Below are positions 7,737-13,855 of a stretch of DNA of 26,336 bases, piece after piece. How positions within the stretch are numbered: position 1 is the stretch's first letter; every line of letters starts with the position of its first letter. The notes under the pieces are model-generated. The model had not been told where the DNA came from and searched no databases. It worked only from the letters and a program-made list of their open reading frames with translations. Position numbers and translations under genes: made by a program. The stretch is from CAYNJF01 sp964397555 (GTDB lineage Bacteria > Pseudomonadota > Gammaproteobacteria > Berkiellales > Berkiellaceae): contig CAYNJF010000033.1 of assembly GCA_964397555.1 (NCBI GenBank), positions 1-26,336 on the forward strand. Direction: 5' to 3'.

Positions 7737-8073
7737 GAGTAGAAAACACGCGTTTTGAGCTTTGAATTTATTGAGGATTTTTCTCTAATTGAAGTCATTT
7801 ATCTTATCAACGGTAACCATTGAACGATGAAAAGCACAACCTTTTCAAAACGGACAACTAATCAGCGTCGATATACCAGAACTCTAGATGAGCGGACCTT
7901 AGCAAGACCGGGGGGCTTTTTGCATGATGGATTACTTGGAGCCTTTTGGGATATGTTCAGTACCTAAGTTTTGGATTTTACCCAATGAACAACTCATTAG
8001 TGAACTACACCATTAAACTCATACTTAATAGGCTGTTATATCTAGACATTTTTAAAACTCCCTGCAAACAAGC
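7737..8073. other. AT-rich intergenic stretch without a convincing gene
   Basis: Between the kinase promoter and the AbiE operon no gene with good support was seen. A 46-codon frame (ATG 7827 to TAA 7967, rightward, beginning MKSTTFSKRTTNQRR) lacks a ribosome-binding site and a recognisable relative. It spans a locally GC-richer patch (around 7885-7920, including GACCGGGGGGC) that differs from the AT-rich surroundings and may be a relic of another sequence. Confidence 0.5.
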
Positions 8074-8116
8074 CTTTAATTAAACATAATGCCTTATCCT
8101 TTATTATAAATGTTTA
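8074..8116. repeat. Direct repeat copy 1 flanking the AbiE operon
   Basis: This 43-bp block matches 10138-10183 with about 41 identities, two mismatches and three single-base gaps. It contains CTTTAATTAA and the perfect 20-mer GCCTTATCCTTTATTATAAA (8091-8110), and its last three bases are the stop codon of the toxin gene. It may be an attachment-site half or a dispersed genomic repeat. Confidence 0.85.
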
Positions 8117-9022
8117 GATATTTAATATATTTGCTAATGTTTGACATTGAGCTTTATATTTTTTTCTATCTTTTTGTTTCAACTGTTTAATGTTTTCCAG
8201 CTTCCATTGAATTCCAGGCATCTTTTCAGATTCAGGTTTTTCAAATAAATCCCATTGTGGTTCAAGAGATTTGATCGAGTAAATAAACTTTCTATGATTT
8301 TCAGTTAACCGTTCACTGATAACTTCGCTCAATTGTTCTCTTGCATCAAGAAGCTCTGTAAGTTGCACAGGCTGAGATGTCATGCCCTCAAAATGTTCTT
8401 TGAATTCACGGCTGATATCTAGCTTATTAGGGTTTAAAATCTCATGGATTGGCCTATTACTACTCAAGAGGTATACAACAAAAGCTGTTATGACTTGATC
8501 GGTAATTCCATCTTGTTCAAATAGCAACTTAATATCGAATAAGTCACGAGGGTGTTGCCTATCTAGTGCCGCGACAATTTTCCCGCCATATAAATCTGCG
8601 AAGGATAAAATTGGTATATCTAAAAGTGCTTTATTAAAAGTATCTTCAACATTTTTCTGTAAGTCACGCGCCTCTATAGGAAACACAGTCCCTCTTAGAT
8701 TGATACTTGGTTCAATTTTAACTGGTTTGCTGCTTCCTCTATATGCTAAAAGCTTCGTATTACTAAGCTTGTCAACTTTTAGTTGTAGTTTTTTTTCAAT
8801 TTTCTGTTTGATTTGTAGCAGGCCATGCTCGATTCTTTCAATATCTTCCGTTCTTGAGTTTGGTTGGATCAGAGTAAGATCAATATCGACAGAAAGTCTG
8901 GGCATATTCCAATAGAATAAATTTAAAGCTGTGCCACCTTTTAGGGCAAAACAAGTTTCTTCTGCCACATAGGGCATAATATCTAGGAGCAAATCGACTT
9001 GTTGTTTATATTGGTCATCCAT
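8114..9022 (-). CDS. abiEii: AbiEii/AbiGii-type nucleotidyltransferase toxin
   Basis: A 302-residue protein of the AbiEii nucleotidyltransferase family (PF08843), the toxin half of type IV toxin-antitoxin and abortive-infection modules. The signature LKGGTALNLFYW then RLSVDIDLTL (residues 27-51) carries the nucleotide-binding GG-T and the metal-binding pair D46/D48. KIEPS (102-106) fits the second strand motif. GGKIVAALDRQHPRDLFD (146-163) is the conserved K/DR/RDxxD helix. Members transfer nucleotides, in the studied case to tRNA ends, and halt growth. The gene overlaps its antitoxin by 8 bp, ensuring coupled translation, and AAGG lies about 10 nt before the ATG. Its stop codon falls inside flanking repeat copy 1. 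Base composition is clearly AT-rich compared with katG next door. Confidence 0.93.
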   Translation of the reverse strand: MDDQYKQQVDLLLDIMPYVAEETCFALKGGTALNLFYWNMPRLSVDIDLTLIQPNSRTEDIERIEHGLLQIKQKIEKKLQLKVDKLSNTKLLAYRGSSKPVKIEPSINLRGTVFPIEARDLQKNVEDTFNKALLDIPILSFADLYGGKIVAALDRQHPRDLFDIKLLFEQDGITDQVITAFVVYLLSSNRPIHEILNPNKLDISREFKEHFEGMTSQPVQLTELLDAREQLSEVISERLTENHRKFIYSIKSLEPQWDLFEKPESEKMPGIQWKLENIKQLKQKDRKKYKAQCQTLANILNI

Positions 9023-9818
9023 TATCTATGCCTTTTCTTAGATCGATAGGGGTAGATATTTGATATTTACTATTGTAATACCCACCATCAGATAAAACAT
9101 ACTTTCCTTTACCCAATTGAAGTTTTTCAACGTCGATTCTCCTGAACCATGGATGATTAACTGTTTCAGCCATAGCTAAAAATAACCTCAAGACTTTATG
9201 GCTTCTACAATGCTCCAATAATTCTTGCAGCACAGAAGGTCTCAGGGTTACTAAATTTTCAAGCAATTCTAATACATAAAGATAGTCAGTTTTTGATTTA
9301 GCAAAGTAGATTGATTCTATTATGGCTCTTTCTGGTGATGATACCAAAACATCAAATTTTTCATGTTTATGCGATATAAGCCCTTGATCCCAAGGCCCAT
9401 CAAATAAATTCGCTCTTACAAAATGAAGGTTAAGATCCTGAAAGTAATCTTTAAACCACGTGGGCAAGCTGTGATTGTTACTTGGATGATTGAATATCAG
9501 CTTTGGTCTTTTTTCACTAAACGCAAGATATTGGTTGTATCCCAAGAGTTCAAGAGCAGTTTGACCTGCCACATGTATTTTATACTGCTTCATCTTTTGT
9601 AGGGCATACACGGCCCCCAGCCAACCAGGATCATCATTAACTAAGGTATATGCGCCAGTCCCTATTTTTCTTATCCAACCCCCATCAACGAACTTCTTGG
9701 TTAATTGGCGTGTTATGCCTTGCTCATCCAGCCATGATTGAACGCCTACGGTGCCAGGTATCCAGCGCTGTAATAAAGCTCTTAATTTTGAACCTCTTCG
9801 AGGTTCTTCTTTTTGCAT
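9015..9818 (-). CDS. abiEi: AbiEi-type antitoxin / transcriptional autoregulator
   Basis: A 267-residue partner of the AbiEii toxin. Its N-terminal 65 residues or so look like a winged helix: VQSWLDEQGITRQLTKKF followed by a GWIRKIGTGAYT wing, as in AbiEi proteins of the AbiEi_3 type. The C-terminal part (about 80-260) is the antitoxin domain with SSPERAIIESIYF near 160-172. In studied AbiE systems the antitoxin does not bind the toxin stably and also represses the operon by binding repeats at its promoter. It is the first gene of the operon and overlaps abiEii by 8 bp (TGA at 9015-9017 inside the toxin start region). A weak TAGG-type ribosome-binding site precedes the ATG. Two 22-bp repeats around its promoter fit autoregulation. 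Confidence 0.88.
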   Translation of the reverse strand: MQKEEPRRGSKLRALLQRWIPGTVGVQSWLDEQGITRQLTKKFVDGGWIRKIGTGAYTLVNDDPGWLGAVYALQKMKQYKIHVAGQTALELLGYNQYLAFSEKRPKLIFNHPSNNHSLPTWFKDYFQDLNLHFVRANLFDGPWDQGLISHKHEKFDVLVSSPERAIIESIYFAKSKTDYLYVLELLENLVTLRPSVLQELLEHCRSHKVLRLFLAMAETVNHPWFRRIDVEKLQLGKGKYVLSDGGYYNSKYQISTPIDLRKGIDNG

Positions 9819-9840
9819 AACGTTGCCTATTTAAAGTGTG

Positions 9841-9854
9841 CAACTACATAGTTG
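9841..9854. promoter_or_regulatory. Inverted repeat in the AbiE leader
   Basis: CAACT and AGTTG form a perfect 5-bp inverted repeat with a 4-nt centre, 23 bp before the antitoxin ATG. A second inverted pair, TAAAGTGT (9832-9839) and ACACTTTA (9873-9880), encloses it, so the leader RNA could fold into a larger hairpin near the ribosome-binding site. Confidence 0.35.
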
Positions 9855-9866
9855 AAAGTTAATCAG

Positions 9867-9888
9867 ATAAGTACACTTTAGGTTTACA
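9867..9888. promoter_or_regulatory. Operator-like 22-bp repeat A of the AbiE promoter
   Basis: ATAAGTACAC, five variable bases, GTTTACA. It is a direct repeat of 9939-9960. Copy A lies over the predicted transcription start, downstream of the -10 element, where a bound repressor would block initiation. Confidence 0.55.
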
Positions 9889-9893
9889 TTTTT

Positions 9894-9922
9894 ATTATAA
9901 AACAAACTGTAGGATTTTTGAA
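9894..9922 (-). promoter_or_regulatory. Predicted promoter of the AbiE operon
   Basis: Reading leftward, a perfect TATAAT (9894-9899) lies 17 bp after TTCAAA (9917-9922, a 4/6 match). The start site would be about 9887, giving a leader of roughly 70 nt. The promoter is bracketed by the two 22-bp repeats, which supports it as the regulated promoter. Confidence 0.65.
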
Positions 9923-9938
9923 GTTATAACATAACTGA

Positions 9939-9960
9939 ATAAGTACACCTAGAGTTTACA
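9939..9960. promoter_or_regulatory. Operator-like 22-bp repeat B of the AbiE promoter
   Basis: Same ATAAGTACAC-N5-GTTTACA pattern and same orientation as copy A, displaced by 72 bp, upstream of the -35 element. Seventeen of 22 positions are strictly shared in the two outer blocks, and the middle five bases mostly differ. Confidence 0.55.
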
Positions 9961-10137
9961 TAAATCAATAAATCATAACTATATAGTGTGGATACACATT
10001 ATACTGAGTCTAAAAATCTCACCAATCGCACCATCTCTATAGTTATCTCACCGGGGAGGCCAACCAAAGCAAATGAAGAATATGAGAATATGAGTAATGT
10101 CGTGTGACTTAGCTTCTGTATAATCGGGATCAGATCA
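9961..10137. other. Intergenic stretch upstream of AbiE, no gene seen
   Basis: This part of the 548-bp gap between the antitoxin and katG holds no credible reading frame. A GGGGAGG patch near 10051 is followed by an ATG opening only five codons. Composition is AT-rich like the AbiE genes. Confidence 0.5.
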
Positions 10138-10183
10138 CTTTAATTAAGCAATAAGGCCTTATCCTTTATTATAAAATGCTTTA
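10138..10183. repeat. Direct repeat copy 2 flanking the AbiE operon
   Basis: The partner of 8074-8116 in the same orientation, containing CTTTAATTAA and the identical 20-mer GCCTTATCCTTTATTATAAA (10156-10175). This copy also includes a perfect 12-bp palindrome ATAAGGCCTTAT (10151-10162). CTTTATTA pairs with a TAATAAAG just to the right. Confidence 0.85.
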
Positions 10184-10210
10184 ATAAAGAAGTTTAATTA
10201 GGCTTTTTCT

Positions 10211-10242
10211 ATAATACATGAAAACGGGTTTCCCTGTATTAT
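10211..10242. repeat. Imperfect long inverted repeat right of the AbiE cassette
   Basis: ATAATACA (10211-10218) pairs with TGTATTAT (10235-10242) and an inner GAAA pairs with TTTC across ACGGG, with a small bulge between the two stems. Neither side has a run of T, so a terminator is unlikely. It may be a protein site or the end of a degraded mobile sequence. Confidence 0.45.
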
Positions 10243-10333
10243 GGCCATTGTGAGATCTAATTTACAAAAGAATAATCACAATCACTGAATGCTTATCTGA
10301 GGAAGACTCTGCGCTTGTTGGAGCATGATCTTT

Positions 10334-10361
10334 AAAAAGAAGCGGCACCAAAGTGCCGCTT
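10334..10361 (-). terminator. Intrinsic terminator of katG
   Basis: AAGCGGCAC and GTGCCGCTT form a perfect 9-bp stem with a 4-nt loop (10340-10361), immediately followed in the leftward direction by CTTTTT. It starts 5 bp past the katG stop codon. Confidence 0.88.
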
Positions 10362-10366
10362 AGGGT

Positions 10367-12595
10367 TTAGGCAATATCAAATCGATCTAAGTTCATGACT
10401 TTGGTCCACGCTTTGGCAAAATCTTGAACAAACTGCTGTTTGGCGTCGTCGGAGGCATAGACTTCGCTGATAGCTCGTAGCTCAGAGTTTGAACCAAAGA
10501 TTAAGTCGACCGAGGTCGCGGTCCAACGAGGCGAGCCATCTTGACGAGATACGCCTTCATAGACGCCATCCATTGAAGACGGTTGCCACTTTGTCGACAT
10601 ATCCAATAAATTGACAAAGAAGTCCTGACTTAAGGTACCTGGCTTTTTAGTCAAAACGCCATGTTGGCTGTTGCCTGCATTGGCATCAAGCACTCGTAAC
10701 CCACCAACAAGTACGGTCATTTCAGGGATGCTTAAATGCATCAACGCTGATTTATCGACCAGCATGTTCGTCGGTGAGCGATAGTTGTTGGGGTCGAAGT
10801 AGTTTCTAAACCCATCGGCTTTGGGCTCAAGAGGACCAAAAGAGACCACGTCCGTTTGCTCTTGAAGTGCATCCACTCGCCCAGGAGTAAACTCAACCTT
10901 GATGGGTGAACCGGCTTCTTTGGCCGCCTCTTCAACCGCTTGAGAGCCGCCCAAGACGATCAAATCAGCCATCGAAACTTTTCTTGCGCTCTTTTTGTTG
11001 AATTGACGTTGGATGCTTTCATACTGCCCAAGCACCTTTGTCAAATTGTCTGGATCATTGGCTTGCCAATCTTTTTGAGGGCTCAAGCGAATACGAGCAC
11101 CATTAGCCCCGCCTCTCATGTCCGTCGCACGGAAGGTAGACGCCGACGCCCAAGCCACACGCACTCTATCAGAGCGATTGATTTTAGCCTTGGTGATCAT
11201 CTTTTTCAGGCTGTCGATGTCTTGTTCGGTAATAACTTGCGTTTGGGCTTTAGGAATTGGATCTTGCCAAATCAACTCTTCATCCGGCACTTGGGTGCCT
11301 AAGTAGCGGGCACGAGGTCCCATGTCGCGATGAGTCAACTTAAACCAAGCTTTAGCAAACGCTTGCTGGAACTCATCGGGGTTGTTTTTAAACCGAAGGG
11401 AGATTTCACGATAAGCAGGGTCTTCACGCAAAGACAAATCTGTGGTGAACATGATGGGCGCATGACGAAGGCTTGCATCGTGGGCATCTGGGACCATGTT
11501 GGCCGTGGACTTATCCGTAGGGATCCACTGAGTAGCCCCACCAGGACTTTTGGTTTGCTCCCACTCAAAGGCAAAGAGGTTTTCAAAATACTGGTTTGAC
11601 CAGGCCACAGGGGTTATGGTCCACGCCCCTTCTAGGCCGGAGGTTACGGTATCTTCCGCATTGCCTTTCCCACAATTATTGGTCCATCCAAAGCCTTGCT
11701 CCTCAATACCAGCTGCGGCTGGTTCGACTTGAACACAATCTTGGGGTTTATGAGCCCCATGGGCTTTACCAAAGGTATGACCACCGGCGATCAAAGCAAC
11801 CGTTTCTTCATCGTTCATGGCCATGCGACCAAACGTCTCACGAATATCTTTGGCCGCCGCAAGCGGATCTGAATTACCGTTTGGTCCCTCAGGGTTGACG
11901 TAAATCAGCCCCATCTGCACCGCCGCCAAAGGCTCGGCTAATTCTCTATCGCCGGTATAACGGGTATCGGCTAAAAATTCATTCTCTGGGCCCCAGTAAA
12001 CTAAATCAGGCTCCCAATCATCAACACGGCCACCGGCAAATCCATAGGTTTTAAAGCCCATAGATTCCATAGCCACGTTACCGGTTAACACCATCAAGTC
12101 CGCCCAGGATAGCTGCTTGCCATATTTTTTCTTAATCGGCCAAAGCAGGCGACGCGCTTTATCTAAGTTTGCGTTATCAGGCCAACTGTTTAACGGCTCA
12201 AATCGTTGCTGGCCTCCCCCGGCGCCACCTCGACCATCGGCTATCCGATAGGTGCCCGCACTGTGCCAGCTCATGCGAATGAAAAATGGACCATAATGAC
12301 CATAGTCAGCTGGCCACCAATCTTGGGAATCTTTCATGAGCGCTTCAAGGTCGGCTACGACCGCTTGTAAATCAAGCTTGTTGAACTCTTTGGCGTAATC
12401 AAAGCTTTTGTCCATAGGACTGGACTGAGGCGAAAACTGTCTTAGAGGTTGTAAATCTAACTTATCGGGCCACCAAAATTGATTCGTTTTTGCCGACCAT
12501 TCCATAGTAGGGTTGATTTCGATGGACAGTGCAAAAGCAGATCCGGTGACCGTCGCCGCTAACAACAATCCATAAGAAAGGGTTGTGCGTTTCAT
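10367..12595 (-). CDS. katG: Catalase-peroxidase KatG, exported form
   Basis: A bifunctional haem enzyme that destroys H2O2 by catalase and broad peroxidase activity. The 742-residue length is normal for the duplicated family. The active site is complete: distal R107, W110 and H111 (in RMSWHSAGTYR), the Tyr and Met that form the Met-Tyr-Trp adduct with W110 (Y232 in YVNPEG, M258 in FGRMAM), and proximal haem ligand H273 (GGHTFGKAHG). All are offset by +3 from Mycobacterium tuberculosis KatG numbering. The N-terminus MKRTTLSYGLLLAATVTG plus SAFA is a Sec signal peptide, so the enzyme is periplasmic, unlike the cytosolic E. coli KatG. GGAG lies 7 nt before the ATG. It has its own terminator and is divergent from the RND operon. 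Confidence 0.97.
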   Translation of the reverse strand: MKRTTLSYGLLLAATVTGSAFALSIEINPTMEWSAKTNQFWWPDKLDLQPLRQFSPQSSPMDKSFDYAKEFNKLDLQAVVADLEALMKDSQDWWPADYGHYGPFFIRMSWHSAGTYRIADGRGGAGGGQQRFEPLNSWPDNANLDKARRLLWPIKKKYGKQLSWADLMVLTGNVAMESMGFKTYGFAGGRVDDWEPDLVYWGPENEFLADTRYTGDRELAEPLAAVQMGLIYVNPEGPNGNSDPLAAAKDIRETFGRMAMNDEETVALIAGGHTFGKAHGAHKPQDCVQVEPAAAGIEEQGFGWTNNCGKGNAEDTVTSGLEGAWTITPVAWSNQYFENLFAFEWEQTKSPGGATQWIPTDKSTANMVPDAHDASLRHAPIMFTTDLSLREDPAYREISLRFKNNPDEFQQAFAKAWFKLTHRDMGPRARYLGTQVPDEELIWQDPIPKAQTQVITEQDIDSLKKMITKAKINRSDRVRVAWASASTFRATDMRGGANGARIRLSPQKDWQANDPDNLTKVLGQYESIQRQFNKKSARKVSMADLIVLGGSQAVEEAAKEAGSPIKVEFTPGRVDALQEQTDVVSFGPLEPKADGFRNYFDPNNYRSPTNMLVDKSALMHLSIPEMTVLVGGLRVLDANAGNSQHGVLTKKPGTLSQDFFVNLLDMSTKWQPSSMDGVYEGVSRQDGSPRWTATSVDLIFGSNSELRAISEVYASDDAKQQFVQDFAKAWTKVMNLDRFDIA

Positions 12596-12786
12596 TCAAG
12601 CTCCATGAATTTATGAAAAAACAATCTTATATCCCATTGAATCCCGATGTCCTGCAACTCACTTGCAAAGCATCTTTGATGGAATAAGAAATAGGCTCAT
12701 AGTCGCAAATCACAAGGACTAAAGAGTCGCCAGTCCTAAAAAAACACTATTTGTATGAATTATTGAACAATTAGCAAGCCTAGCCA

Positions 12787-12815
12787 TTCACTTTACTCAT
12801 TGGCCTTGTCATAAT
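12787..12815 (+). promoter_or_regulatory. Predicted promoter of the RND efflux operon
   Basis: TTCACT (12787-12792) and CATAAT (12810-12815) are 17 bp apart, with 4/6 and 5/6 consensus matches. The start site would be near 12822, about 20 nt before the ATG and just upstream of the AGGAGGT ribosome-binding site. The 249-bp divergent region also contains AGGACT...AGTCCT (about 12715-12738), a possible hairpin or operator shared with katG. Confidence 0.4.
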
Positions 12816-12844
12816 TGTCGCAGTTTGATAGTCAGGAGGTCTTT

Positions 12845-13846
12845 ATGTCATTACGTATTTATGTTGCATCTTTGTTGGTGATGCTAAGTGTGACTGGTTG
12901 GGCGAATGAAATGCCTCCTGTGCCCGTCGAGATGGTCACGCCCACCATCATGCCAGCCAAAAACGCGTTCTCTACCACAGGGGTGCTCGAATCCATTGCT
13001 TCAGCGACCATGACGCCGGAGGTGGCAGGACGGATAAGCGAGCTTAACTTTGACGATGGTTCTGAGGTCCAAGAGGGCCAAGTGCTGTTTCGCATTGAGG
13101 ATAACCTATTAAAAGCAGAGCTTCGAAAGGCCAAAGTCCAGTTCGATAACTCGGTCTTAAATTTTGATCGCATTCAAGCAATTCGAGCCACAGGCTCGGG
13201 CTCTCAAAGTGATTTGGACGCAGCTCGTACTCAACTAGAGCTTGATAAGGCCAATTTAGATTACCTTAACGCCAGAGTTGAGCAACTCTCCATCAAAGCC
13301 CCCTTCCCAGGGGTGGTGGGCTTATCCAAAGTCGAAGTGGGTGATTATGTCGTCCCCGGACAAGCATTGATTAACCTTGAGCGCATGGACCGACTCAAAG
13401 TCGACTTTAAAATCCCCGAGGTTATGCTCTCCAAAGTCAATACGGGGCAGTCGATTGATGTCATGATTGATGGCACCGAGGGGGTGTTTAAAGGCACGGT
13501 GATTGCCATTGACCCTCGTATTGATCAAACCCATGCCATTCACCTTCGTGCCCGTATGAAAAATGAAGCCATGACCTTAAGACCTGGCATGTTTGCCAAA
13601 ATTAAGTTGATCTTCAGTCAAGAAAAGCATGCCTTATGGGTCCCAGAATACGCGGTAGCGCTCGATCAAGACTCCGCTTATGTCTATGTCATAGAAGAAG
13701 ATAAGGCCATCAAGCAACCGGTCACAGTCGGTTTGCGAGAAAATGCGATGGTTGAGATTGTTGAAGGGCTGAAAAGAGAGCAAAACGTTGCCAACTCAGG
13801 TTTAAATCGATTGTATGATGGCGCCGCTGTCTACCCAGCGCAATAA
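12845..13846 (+). CDS. RND efflux periplasmic adaptor subunit (membrane fusion protein)
   Basis: The adaptor that links an inner-membrane RND pump to an outer-membrane channel. The start at 12845 is chosen because AGGAGGT (12835-12841) precedes this ATG and a signal peptide follows at once (MSLRIYVASLLVMLSVTGWA). An in-frame TTG 30 bp upstream lacks support. There is no lipobox Cys, so it is a soluble periplasmic adaptor. Domains in order: first lipoyl half (about 58-86), a short alpha-hairpin (about 88-147) containing the GSGSQSDLDAARTQLELDKA segment, second lipoyl half with KAPFPGVVG and GDYVVPGQ (about 150-176), beta-barrel (about 180-255), and membrane-proximal domain. At 333 residues it is at the short end of the family. 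It is followed 9 bp later by the pump gene, forming an operon. Confidence 0.95.
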   Translation: MSLRIYVASLLVMLSVTGWANEMPPVPVEMVTPTIMPAKNAFSTTGVLESIASATMTPEVAGRISELNFDDGSEVQEGQVLFRIEDNLLKAELRKAKVQFDNSVLNFDRIQAIRATGSGSQSDLDAARTQLELDKANLDYLNARVEQLSIKAPFPGVVGLSKVEVGDYVVPGQALINLERMDRLKVDFKIPEVMLSKVNTGQSIDVMIDGTEGVFKGTVIAIDPRIDQTHAIHLRARMKNEAMTLRPGMFAKIKLIFSQEKHALWVPEYAVALDQDSAYVYVIEEDKAIKQPVTVGLRENAMVEIVEGLKREQNVANSGLNRLYDGAAVYPAQ

Positions 13847-13855
13847 GGCCGCTTT

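Noticed and set aside
7895..7922. GCAAGACCGGGGGGCTTTTTGC as an intrinsic terminator
   Set aside because: The arms pair only partly and no gene ends nearby in that direction.
8074..10183. Integron attC sites or a CRISPR array as explanation of the repeats
   Set aside because: No RYYYAAC/GTTRRRY pair and no integrase; only two copies 2 kb apart, so not a CRISPR array.
12815..12844. TTG start for the RND adaptor
   Set aside because: No ribosome-binding site; the ATG at 12845 follows AGGAGGT and begins the signal peptide.
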